A stretch of DNA of 43,102 nt from a virus. The notes under the pieces are model-generated. The model was not told the DNA's origin. It saw nothing but the letters and a program-made list of their open reading frames with translations, and made no database searches. Of this stretch, positions 1-7,309 are shown piece by piece. Within the stretch, counting starts at the first letter, position 1; every line of letters starts with the position of its first letter. Where the stretch lies: the IMG/VR virus record IMGVR_UViG_3300033182_000310, positions 1 through 43,102 of that record; one strand, given 5' to 3'. The translations under genes and the position numbers were made by a program.

Positions 1-171
1 ACTGTTACGGTTATGATGCCAGTCACCGCAGAAGATCGCTGTTTCGCAGCTATTCTCTTTGGCCTGTTCAATAAACCAATCTACAAATTCTTCACAATCT
101 TCGTTGTGTGTTCTACTGTTGCCTTTTAATCCAAAGTGGATGTCGGTAAAAACTGCTGCCTTTTTAAACAA
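1..171 (-). CDS. gp47: Recombination endonuclease subunit gp47 (SbcD/Mre11-like), N-terminal part, runs off the window
   Basis: This is the first 57 codons of a gene read leftwards and cut by the window edge. The residues visible are those of a calcineurin-type metallophosphoesterase: TDIHFG (Asp10, His12) and CGDWHHNR (Asp50, His52/53) are the first metal-binding motifs of the Mre11/SbcD/T4 gp47 nuclease family. In T4, gp47 pairs with gp46 to resect DNA ends during recombination-dependent replication; that role is family knowledge. No ATG is available: an in-frame stop lies just upstream, so translation must start at the TTG at 169-171, which has GGAGAA six bases before it. The gene lies immediately downstream of gp55 on the same strand but has its own sigma70-like promoter. 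The gp46 partner would be expected beyond the left edge. Confidence 0.9.
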   Translation of the reverse strand, partial: MFKKAAVFTDIHFGLKGNSRTHNEDCEEFVDWFIEQAKENSCETAIFCGDWHHNRNS

Positions 172-177
172 GTTGTA

Positions 178-183
178 TTCTCC
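178..183 (-). promoter_or_regulatory. Ribosome binding site deciding the TTG start of gp47
   Basis: GGAGAA on the minus strand lies six bases before the TTG at 171. A stop codon in the same frame lies just upstream, which rules out a longer start. Confidence 0.7.
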
Positions 184-197
184 ATACTATTCTTATT

Positions 198-226
198 AGT
201 ATATGATCTTTTAAGCGTAAAGTCAA
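198..226 (-). promoter_or_regulatory. Sigma70-type promoter for gp47
   Basis: On the minus strand TTGACT (221-226) and TATACT (198-203) are separated by exactly 17 bp. The -35 box overlaps the gp55 stop codon. Predicted initiation near position 191 gives a leader of about 20 bases before the gp47 TTG start. It resembles a host-type promoter rather than a T4 late promoter, so gp47 is probably transcribed early or mid-infection. Confidence 0.6.
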
Positions 227-1056
227 CCTCGATTAGCACGTTCTGCCTTTTCTCTAGCCATTGCTGCTTCCCATTCACCTTGGTGCTGGCGTGTATAACT
301 TGGTGTTAAGTCGTTCATTTCAAGGATGTCATCACGAATATTTTGGTTACGCTTCTCAATATTAATGATACGAACGAATGAATTAGTAACCGCAGCGGTG
401 TAATATGCGAACGGATTGTTAGATTTGCTTTCATCAAACTGTAAACCAATCTGTGCTAACTGTAAGATAGCCTGTCCTCGCATTTCGTCGTTGTAGGTGT
501 AACCACGAACGTTACCACGGGTGGCATAGCGTTCGCACAATTTCATCCACATTTTAGCAAGTTCATCAGTTGCCTGTCCCTTTTTAGGATTAAATTTACC
601 AGTATTAACATCACCTTCCCAGTGGCTTTTGCCAACACAAACAAGGTTATCGTCCTCATCAAACTTCCAATGTTGAAACGGAGGAAAGTTAAGTTTGACT
701 TTGGTATCTGCTACGGTTTTAGGATTCTTTTTACGACCCGGTTCGTCTGGAATATGGTCATACGTCATTACACGAAAAATAAGTTCTTCTTTTGTAATTT
801 TTGTATATGGAACTTCACAATCTGCTTGTTTTACTTTTTCACCTGCTTCTTTTCGAGCTTGGTAGTCTTCTTGCGACAACCGTTTCGCTTTATTACGCTT
901 TGCTTCTGCTACAGTTCGAATATTAATTTTATCTAAATCTTCTAAAATAATGTCAAACTGATGATATTCTGGCCGGACATACTCGCTGAAAGTGTTCTTA
1001 GATTTATGAATCTCTGCTAGTAAGTCTTTATTGTTTAGGTAATTTACTTTCCTCAA
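223..1056 (-). CDS. gp55: Late transcription sigma factor gp55 (T4-like)
   Basis: The 277-residue product matches T4 gp55, the phage sigma factor that directs host RNA polymerase to TATAAATA late promoters. Visible matches are the N-terminal VNYLNNKDLLAEI (T4 has YNYVNNKELLQAI) and the C-terminal core at about residues 162-240, including FDESKSNNPFAYYT and SFVRIINIEKRNQ, the region-2-like part of the family. T4 gp55 is about 185 residues; the extra length is a charged insertion at roughly residues 25-160. The C-terminus (AMAREKAERANRG) lacks the hydrophobic sliding-clamp motif that ends T4 gp55. Start is the TTG at 1054-1056, preceded by AGGAGA at 1063-1068; no ATG lies nearby. It is transcribed away from the structural genes it presumably activates. 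Confidence 0.9.
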   Translation of the reverse strand: MRKVNYLNNKDLLAEIHKSKNTFSEYVRPEYHQFDIILEDLDKINIRTVAEAKRNKAKRLSQEDYQARKEAGEKVKQADCEVPYTKITKEELIFRVMTYDHIPDEPGRKKNPKTVADTKVKLNFPPFQHWKFDEDDNLVCVGKSHWEGDVNTGKFNPKKGQATDELAKMWMKLCERYATRGNVRGYTYNDEMRGQAILQLAQIGLQFDESKSNNPFAYYTAAVTNSFVRIINIEKRNQNIRDDILEMNDLTPSYTRQHQGEWEAAMAREKAERANRG

Positions 1057-1062
1057 TGATTT

Positions 1063-1068
1063 TCTCCT
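1063..1068 (-). promoter_or_regulatory. Ribosome binding site for the gp55 TTG start
   Basis: AGGAGA on the minus strand is six bases upstream of TTG at 1056. It supports a non-ATG start for gp55, whose conserved N-terminal motif begins a few residues later. Confidence 0.65.
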
Positions 1069-1080
1069 GTTAATGCATAT

Positions 1081-1109
1081 ATTATAATATACGTAGTTAA
1101 AAAAGTCAA
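1081..1109 (-). promoter_or_regulatory. Sigma70-type promoter for gp55
   Basis: Minus-strand TTGACT (1104-1109) and consensus TATAAT (1081-1086) are separated by 17 bp. Initiation near 1074 would give a short leader containing the AGGAGA ribosome binding site. The -35 hexamer shares a base with the divergent late motif at 1109-1116. Confidence 0.75.
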
Positions 1110-1116
1110 CTAAATA
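1109..1116 (+). promoter_or_regulatory. T4-type late promoter for the baseplate block (ACTAAATA)
   Basis: ACTAAATA matches the T4 late consensus TATAAATA at six of eight positions. It ends 22 bases before the ATG at 1139, in the same range as the other late motifs here. No -35 box is expected, since gp55-type sigma factors recognise only the -10 region. Confidence 0.6.
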
Positions 1117-1138
1117 CTTTATAGGAGATTAACAAATT

Positions 1139-1951
1139 ATGCCAAATAATCCTTTACAAGGTTTTGCAAATAGAGTAGGTTCAGAAGTTGAATCTTTTGC
1201 AGGAAACGTAGTTAAACGTACAAAACAAGCAGCATTTGACGCAGTGTCAGACACTGGGTTTGGTAAAGCGTTACGATCGTTTGGATTATTATCAGGTGCT
1301 AATCCATTACAAGGAAAGTTTTCAGCAGGTTCTTGGGATACAGGTGCTAACACTGACTGGAGAGTAAAGTTATCTTTACCACCGTCTCCAGAATATACTG
1401 ATAGTGTGTTGCTTGATCCGTTAAAAGAAACAGGCGGATTTGTTTTTCCTTATACTCCTACAGTCTATATTTCACAAAGTGCTAATTACTCAGCAGTTTC
1501 TCCAGTACATAGTAATTATCCTTTTCAAGTATATCAAAATAGCAGTGTGGCTGAAATCCAAATACAAGGAGATTTTACTGTAGAAAATTCAAGAGAAGCA
1601 GAATATTGGATTGGTGCTGTTCATTATTTAAAATCAGTATCTAAAATGTCGTATGGACAGTCATCTACAAAAGGATCACCGCCACCTGTTGTTAAACTAA
1701 ATGGTTATGGAGATTATGTGTTTAATAATGTTCCAGTAGTAATAACGCAGTTTACAGTAAGTTTAGATCCAGATGTAGATTACATATCAGCGCCATTAAG
1801 TCCAAACGGTTCTTGGGCACCAGCGCAGTCAAATATATCGGTTGTACTTGCTCCTGCTTACAGTAGAGATAAAGTTAATAGATTTAATTTAAATGATTTT
1901 GTAAGCGGATCTTATGTATTAGAAGGCAGTGACGGACCAGGATATCAATAA
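1139..1951 (+). CDS. gp48: Baseplate tail tube cap protein (gp48-like)
   Basis: This 270-residue protein is best read as the gp48-type cap that joins the tail tube to the baseplate hub. The N-terminal 50 residues are a polar, probably helical lead. The core contains FTVENSREAEYWIGAVHYL followed by SKMSYGQ, resembling T4 gp48 (STEDLMAIINIYQYFNYFSYG), and then a PPPVVKLNGYGDYVFNNVPVVI stretch typical of tube-fold baseplate proteins of marine T4-like phages. T4 gp48 is longer (364 residues). It is the first gene of the structural run and sits behind a late promoter and an AGGAG site at 1123-1127. Its stop overlaps the next start (TAATG at 1949-1953). The related initiator gp54 is the main alternative. 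Confidence 0.7.
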   Translation: MPNNPLQGFANRVGSEVESFAGNVVKRTKQAAFDAVSDTGFGKALRSFGLLSGANPLQGKFSAGSWDTGANTDWRVKLSLPPSPEYTDSVLLDPLKETGGFVFPYTPTVYISQSANYSAVSPVHSNYPFQVYQNSSVAEIQIQGDFTVENSREAEYWIGAVHYLKSVSKMSYGQSSTKGSPPPVVKLNGYGDYVFNNVPVVITQFTVSLDPDVDYISAPLSPNGSWAPAQSNISVVLAPAYSRDKVNRFNLNDFVSGSYVLEGSDGPGYQ

Positions 1952-2253
1952 TGGCAAAGTATACCGGATCAAGCCCTTGGGCAAAAACAAAAATAGTAAA
2001 CAGTGATTATTTAGATACATTGTCTATTAGACCAGTGCCGGCAGAAAACGACGATGTTGTTTATCAAATACAACCGCAATATACTTACAGACCAGATTTG
2101 TTAGCGCACGACTTATACGGCGATCATAAATTATGGTGGATATTTGCTCAAAGAAATATAGATACGTTAAAAGATCCTATCTATGATTTTGTTGCTGGAA
2201 CAGAAATATATCTTCCAAAAGGACGTAATTTACAGAACTTAGAGGGTGTATAA
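1951..2253 (+). CDS. gp53: Baseplate wedge protein gp53
   Basis: The 100-residue product has the gp53 family signature YRPDLLAHDLYGD...LWWIFAQRN, DTLKDPIYDF and a closing GTEIYLP strand. In T4, gp53 is a wedge subunit that helps join the wedges around the hub; T4 gp53 is about twice as long, so this is a compact version retaining the conserved core. The C-terminal half resembles a LysM-like fold, which is known for this family. The start overlaps the upstream stop in a TAATG, suggesting translational coupling, and the hub-like gene begins two bases after the stop. Confidence 0.85.
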   Translation: MAKYTGSSPWAKTKIVNSDYLDTLSIRPVPAENDDVVYQIQPQYTYRPDLLAHDLYGDHKLWWIFAQRNIDTLKDPIYDFVAGTEIYLPKGRNLQNLEGV

Positions 2254-2255
2254 AA

Positions 2256-4955
2256 ATGCCTTTTTCTCCTCAGAATCTAATTGATCGCGCAAAAGCAGTT
2301 GGCAGGGATTTAGAAACTTATGCTGAAAAGACTGCTAGTAGTATTTCTAGCGGATTACAAAGTTCAGCAAACATTGATGTAAACGGTATACTATCATCAG
2401 TTGAAGGTTCAGCAAGTGAGTTTGTTAGTGCTATTAATAACTTGTCAGTAGCATTTAACGCAAATAATTCTTTCAGTTCAAGTTCACTATTATCAGGACA
2501 AAAATATAAAGGCGGAACAATTGAAAATCCTTTAAGTAGATTTGCCAGTTACAACTATGTGTTTACGTTTGGCCCGTTAGCAGACTGGGAAATTAATAAT
2601 CCAGATCTTACATATAGAAAAAAAGGACCTTCAACAATTATATTACAAACAGGTGGTACAGTTAACAAACAAGTTCAACATTTATACGATCAACAAAGAG
2701 GTATACACACAGAATATTTTATTGATAACGTTGAAGTATCTTGTTTAATGTCACCTAACTCAAAAACTAAACAAACTAATGCTACAAGTATTTCGTTTGA
2801 AGTATTAGAACCTTATTCTATGGGAATGTTTTTACAAACACTTCAAGTAGCGGCATTAAAAGCAGGTCACAAAAATTATCTTGAAGCACCTTACTTGTTA
2901 ACTGTTGAGTTTGTTGGATGGGACGATAATGGAAATCCACTTAAGATTCCGCAAACTACACGAATGTTTCCAATAAAACTTTCTAATACAACTTTTAATG
3001 TTACAGATCAAGGAAGCCAATATACTGTAGAAGCACTTGCTTGGCACGAACAAGCATTTGCTGATGAAGTTCAGGTATTAAAAACTGATGTAGATTTACA
3101 AGGCGGCACTATAGCAGAAATGTTACAGACTGGGGCATTAAGTTTAGCAACACAATTAAACAGTAGAGAACTTGAACAAGAAACAGCAAAGAACAAATCA
3201 ACTGGTGATCAGTATGTATTCTTATTTCCAACGATACGAAGTTCTTCAGAAGAAGGATTAACCGGCGGTGCTGAAGATAACAGTGGAGCTACTACACAAA
3301 CTTCTGCTTCAAATGATGCCGGCGGCATTAGAGATCTAACAGATAAACAAAAACAAGATTTATATCAAACATTAACAGGAATAGAAAATGGAGAAATACC
3401 TGCTGATTTTGATGCTGAGATTAATAAAATTTTAGGATATGTAATTAGACGAAACGCACTAGGAGAAGCAATTAGAGAATACTCTGAAGCACCTGAAAAT
3501 ATTAATAAAATAGGTTTGTCTAAAATCGCTAAAAGTTATTTAGACAGCGGTAAGTCTCAATTTGGTAAACCGGGTTTTGTTAAAGATAAAGATACTAATG
3601 AGTATAAGCGTGGAAACATTACTATAAGCACAGATCTTAAAAAACTACAATTTGCTAAAGGAACAAAAATACAAGATATAATAGAAGAACTTGTTCTTTT
3701 ATCAGAATACGGAAGGCAGTTTGTAACTGAAACACCTGACGAAAACGGAATGAAAAAATGGTTCCGTATAGAAACAGACGTATACAATGTTACTGATAGC
3801 GCAAACGTAGAAAAAACAGGTACAACAGCAAAGGTATATGTATACAGAGTTATTCCTTATGGTGTCCAAACGTCAAGGTTAACAGCACCAAGCCAACCGC
3901 CTCCAGGAATTCAAAATTTAATGAAGCAGGCGCTTAAAGAGTACAATTATATCTATACAGGCGCAAACGATGATATTTTAAGATTTGATATTAATATTGA
4001 TGCTGCCTTTTATAATGCTATACAAAGCGACTTTGGCCAACTACACAAAGACAGAGTCTTAGGTGGATCACAAAAAATGGTTCAAGGTGAAAAGCAACCA
4101 ATTATGGGTGCTAACGAAGGACGTTCTGATGCTTTACCTAAAACTAAACAAGTACAATCAGTTGATACTGATTCTGGTAATTTAGGTGGCGGAACAGAAG
4201 TACACCCTGAAACTCAAATAGCAAGATCATTTAACGAAGCCATTGTTAACAGTGATGTTGATTTAGTTTCTGCTGATATGGAGATATTAGGAGATCCGTA
4301 TTATATTGCTGATAGCGGTATGGGAAATTATAGTGCGTCAGAAGTTGCTAACGCAATGAATATAACGTCTGACGGTAGTATGGATTATCAAAGCTCAGAA
4401 GTAGATATTATTGTTAATTTTAGAACACCGTTAGACATTGGTAAAGATGGTTTTATGGATTTTCCAAGTTTAGGTACAAGACCAGTAGCAGAGTTTAGTG
4501 GACTATATCAAGTAGTTGAAGTACACAATAAATTCTCTGGAGGCAAGTTTACACAAGAATTAAAAACTATACGTAGAAGAGATCAAGAACAAGCACTAAC
4601 AGCATCAGCAGTTACTAGTGGTTCTGAAGCAGTAATTGAAAAAGGTGAAGAAGCAGCAATCGCTCCTGTTCCTGACATGTCATCTGGTTCTGACAACGGC
4701 AGTGATGCTTCTGCTGGAAGCATTGGCGGAACAGGTGGAGCGTCTAGTCAAGGTTCATCTCTTTCTAGTGTAGGAACTGATATCTCAGGAGCCATTAATA
4801 CGGCTAAAGGAGCCATTGATGACTTAACTAAGGGTAAGTTACCAGCAGGTCTAAGTGACGCTGCTAAACAAGCTACTGACAGTGCAGCAAATGCTGCTAA
4901 AAAAGCAGTAGATACTGCTAGTGGTATATTTGGTAACGATCCTGGAGGCGCATAA
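2256..4955 (+). CDS. Large baseplate hub-like structural protein
   Basis: This 899-residue protein lies between gp53 and the gp5-like spike, where a hub component is expected. Residues 1-90 are Ser/Ala/Asn-rich and probably helical. Residues about 95-290 (SYNYVFTFGPL, FIDNVEVSCLMSPN, ISFEVLEPYSMGMFLQTLQ, YLLTVEFVGWDDNG) look like a tail-tube or VgrG/gp27-type beta fold. A second globular part includes GTKIQDIIEELVLLSEYGRQF. The last 110 residues are low-complexity Gly/Ser then Ala/Lys, ending GNDPGGA. Homology to T4 gp27 (391 residues) is inferred from position and style, not from a clear motif. RBS GAGG lies at 2242-2245. The stop overlaps the next start (TAATG). Virion localisation is likely, and the exact role is uncertain. 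Confidence 0.7.
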   Translation: MPFSPQNLIDRAKAVGRDLETYAEKTASSISSGLQSSANIDVNGILSSVEGSASEFVSAINNLSVAFNANNSFSSSSLLSGQKYKGGTIENPLSRFASYNYVFTFGPLADWEINNPDLTYRKKGPSTIILQTGGTVNKQVQHLYDQQRGIHTEYFIDNVEVSCLMSPNSKTKQTNATSISFEVLEPYSMGMFLQTLQVAALKAGHKNYLEAPYLLTVEFVGWDDNGNPLKIPQTTRMFPIKLSNTTFNVTDQGSQYTVEALAWHEQAFADEVQVLKTDVDLQGGTIAEMLQTGALSLATQLNSRELEQETAKNKSTGDQYVFLFPTIRSSSEEGLTGGAEDNSGATTQTSASNDAGGIRDLTDKQKQDLYQTLTGIENGEIPADFDAEINKILGYVIRRNALGEAIREYSEAPENINKIGLSKIAKSYLDSGKSQFGKPGFVKDKDTNEYKRGNITISTDLKKLQFAKGTKIQDIIEELVLLSEYGRQFVTETPDENGMKKWFRIETDVYNVTDSANVEKTGTTAKVYVYRVIPYGVQTSRLTAPSQPPPGIQNLMKQALKEYNYIYTGANDDILRFDINIDAAFYNAIQSDFGQLHKDRVLGGSQKMVQGEKQPIMGANEGRSDALPKTKQVQSVDTDSGNLGGGTEVHPETQIARSFNEAIVNSDVDLVSADMEILGDPYYIADSGMGNYSASEVANAMNITSDGSMDYQSSEVDIIVNFRTPLDIGKDGFMDFPSLGTRPVAEFSGLYQVVEVHNKFSGGKFTQELKTIRRRDQEQALTASAVTSGSEAVIEKGEEAAIAPVPDMSSGSDNGSDASAGSIGGTGGASSQGSSLSSVGTDISGAINTAKGAIDDLTKGKLPAGLSDAAKQATDSAANAAKKAVDTASGIFGNDPGGA

Positions 4956-6811
4956 TGGCAAAAACGCAATCAACACGTAGTAGTTCTAAAGGGTTTGATC
5001 CTAAAGGTAATCCTGGACCATACGTTGCGATAGTTAGAAATCATCTTGACTCTAAGTATATGGGAAATCTAGAAGTTGAAATTCAATTTAGTTCAGGTTC
5101 AGGTAACTCACCTAACGTTCCTGGACGATTAGCACAAGTTAGTTACTTGTCACCTTTTTACGGAACTACTCCATACGAAGGCCTAACAAAAAACGAAGGC
5201 CATCAATATAGCCAAAAATCTTACGGTATGTGGATGGTACCACCTGATCCTGGTACAAAAGTTCTTGTTATGTTTGCTGAAGGTAATCGAGGTCAAGGAT
5301 ATTGGTTTGGTTGTATACAAGAAGATTATATGAACTTTATGGTTCCTGGTGTAAGTCCGTCTACTACATATAACGACTTTGATCTAGAAACAAAATATCC
5401 AGTTGGCGAATATAATAAAAAAGTAGAAACAGCAAAAGGACGTGATCCTACACAGTTTATAAAACCAGTGTTTGAAGATGCATATGATGTTTTAGCAGAA
5501 CAAGGATTAGAAGAAGATGAAACTAGAGGATTAACTTCATCGTCTGCTAGAAGAGAATTGCCTAGCACAGTATTTGGAATATCAACACCCGGACCACAAG
5601 ATAAAAGACCGGGCGCACCTACAGTACAATACGGTGAAAATTTTGCGCAAACAGTAACGCCATTTAACAGATTAGGTGGCACAAGTTTTGTTATGGACGA
5701 CGGTGACGCAACAATGCTCCGTGAAGGACCTGCTAGTGAAAGTCCGTATGTTTATAAAAATAAAGAAAAAGGCGAAGATGGTGGCGACCCAACTATTCCT
5801 CATAATGAGCTTGTACGTTTAAAAACACGTACTGGTCATCAAATACTTTTACACAATTCAGAAGATTTAATTTATATAGGTAATGCTAAAGGTACTACGT
5901 GGATAGAACTAACATCTAACGGCAAGATAGATATATTTGCTCAAGACAGCATTAGTATTCATACAGAGAACGATCTAAACATTACTGCTGATAGAGATAT
6001 TAATATGCATGCTGGTCGTGATTTTAATGTTAAAGCGAATAGAAATGTTAATTTAGAAAGTGTAGCAAACTGGCAAATTGTTGTAGGAGGAGATAATAAG
6101 ATTACTACCACTGGAAAAACAGAAATTAACAGTGGCGGAAATCACGTTGAAACAGCAGCACAAATTCATATGAATGGTCCAACAGCGACAAAAGCAGAAC
6201 CGCTACAAACATTTAAGTTGCCTGGAGAAACAGAAACATCAGAAGAGTCATTACATCGTAGGTTACCGCAGCACGAGCCTTGGATACATCACGAAAACTT
6301 TGACCCAACTAAATTTACAACAGAACTAACAGATATTGAACTAACAGATCCAATAGAAGATCCTGAAATTGAACCAGTACCGGATACATTCCGTAAAAAT
6401 ATACAAAGACCTGCTAATTCAAAACCTGCTACGCCACCCCCAGGTAAAGAAGCAGCAGAACCTACTAAAACACAACAACAAGAAACTGGTGTTATAAAAA
6501 GCAAATCAGATGTAACGTCTACTACAGAACCACCAGCAGATGTTACTAAAGCAATAGACGATGTAAAAACAGACCTAACTCCTGCTAACGTTTCTGTATT
6601 AGACACTGCGGTTGATAAAGCAGTAGAATTAGGTGAAATGGGTTTTGCTGCTGCCCAAAGTGCTATACAAAGCATTGACAGCACATACAAACCTACAACA
6701 CTTAAATCAATAGTTGATGCCGGTGTAGGAATTTATGAAGAAGCAAAAGTTGCTGCTTCGGACGCATTGTTACAAGTTAGGACAAAATTAGCTAAGATAA
6801 ATACGTTATGA
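4955..6811 (+). CDS. gp5: Baseplate central spike protein (gp5-like, no lysozyme domain)
   Basis: The 618-residue product has the two structural modules of T4 gp5/VgrG spikes. Residues about 21-132 form an OB-fold-like domain (GPYVAIVRNHLD, GNLEVEIQF, PPDPGTKVLVMFAEGNRGQGYWFG). Residues about 294-409 form the needle: repeated short strands such as DLNITADRDINMHAGRDFNV give a trimeric triple-stranded beta-helix. The T4-type lysozyme inserted between these in gp5 is absent; the intervening 160 residues are an acidic, Pro-rich linker. Past the needle is a further stretch of about 200 residues with an HEPWIHHENFD motif and a Pro/Thr/Glu-rich tail. The spike should puncture the outer membrane on contraction. 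The gene is coupled to the hub-like gene upstream (TAATG) and to gp25 downstream (ATGA). Confidence 0.88.
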   Translation: MAKTQSTRSSSKGFDPKGNPGPYVAIVRNHLDSKYMGNLEVEIQFSSGSGNSPNVPGRLAQVSYLSPFYGTTPYEGLTKNEGHQYSQKSYGMWMVPPDPGTKVLVMFAEGNRGQGYWFGCIQEDYMNFMVPGVSPSTTYNDFDLETKYPVGEYNKKVETAKGRDPTQFIKPVFEDAYDVLAEQGLEEDETRGLTSSSARRELPSTVFGISTPGPQDKRPGAPTVQYGENFAQTVTPFNRLGGTSFVMDDGDATMLREGPASESPYVYKNKEKGEDGGDPTIPHNELVRLKTRTGHQILLHNSEDLIYIGNAKGTTWIELTSNGKIDIFAQDSISIHTENDLNITADRDINMHAGRDFNVKANRNVNLESVANWQIVVGGDNKITTTGKTEINSGGNHVETAAQIHMNGPTATKAEPLQTFKLPGETETSEESLHRRLPQHEPWIHHENFDPTKFTTELTDIELTDPIEDPEIEPVPDTFRKNIQRPANSKPATPPPGKEAAEPTKTQQQETGVIKSKSDVTSTTEPPADVTKAIDDVKTDLTPANVSVLDTAVDKAVELGEMGFAAAQSAIQSIDSTYKPTTLKSIVDAGVGIYEEAKVAASDALLQVRTKLAKINTL

Positions 6812-7254
6812 GCACTGTAGAAAAGAATATTTACAAACAAATTACGATACCAAGTAATCAGAAACAACAACCTGTTCCTGAAAGCAGAGCTTATCGCGGA
6901 ATCAGCACAGTAAATCCTGACGCTACTAATTGGACCTTGTATGATATATCATTAATAAAGCAAGATCTTATTAATCATTTTCATATTCGCCAAGGCGAAA
7001 AACTAAGTGATCCAGAGTTTGGCACTATTATTTGGGACGCTATATTTGAGCCATTAACGGAAAATCTTAAACAGGCTATTGTACAAAATGTAACAAGAGT
7101 TGTTAATTATGATCCGCGTGTGAGTGTAGATAATATCACTGTTGATGCGTATGAAAGTGGTATACAAGTTGAGTGCGATTTAACATACCTACCTTATAAT
7201 ATTTCAGAATCTCTAAGAATGAAATTTGATGAAAACGCAGGCTTTCTAACTTAG
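6808..7254 (+). CDS. gp25: Baseplate wedge protein gp25
   Basis: This 148-residue protein is a member of the gp25/GPW family found in all contractile injection systems. Its diagnostic region is DISLIKQDLINHFHIRQGEKLSDPEFGTIIWDAIFEPL, followed by a helix and an amphipathic sheet (NYDPRVSVDNITVD). In T4, gp25 forms part of the core wedge bundle with gp6 and gp53, linking baseplate to sheath. Length is close to T4's 132 residues, the surplus being an N-terminal extension. Its ATG overlaps the gp5 stop by four bases (ATGA), so it is probably translated by coupling. A late motif begins 27 bases after its stop and serves gp6. Confidence 0.92.
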   Translation: MSTVEKNIYKQITIPSNQKQQPVPESRAYRGISTVNPDATNWTLYDISLIKQDLINHFHIRQGEKLSDPEFGTIIWDAIFEPLTENLKQAIVQNVTRVVNYDPRVSVDNITVDAYESGIQVECDLTYLPYNISESLRMKFDENAGFLT

Positions 7255-7280
7255 AATAAAGTACGCAGTTTATCAGATTA

Positions 7281-7288
7281 AATAAATA
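7281..7288 (+). promoter_or_regulatory. T4-type late promoter upstream of gp6 (AATAAATA)
   Basis: AATAAATA lies in the 55-base gap between gp25 and gp6, ending 21 bases before the gp6 ATG at 7310. It differs from TATAAATA only in the first base. A GAGAGGAAA ribosome binding site lies between it and the start. Confidence 0.6.
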
Positions 7289-7309
7289 CAAATATGAGAG
7301 GAAAGCAGC

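Noticed and set aside
622-936. Open frame on the plus strand within gp55
   Set aside because: It is antisense to a well-recognised gene; its Phe/Cys-rich translation looks like a shadow of AT-rich minus-strand coding sequence.
5386-5835. Possible lysozyme domain between the OB-fold and needle of the spike protein
   Set aside because: The segment is acidic and Pro-rich with no T4 lysozyme motif or catalytic Glu-Asp-Thr arrangement.
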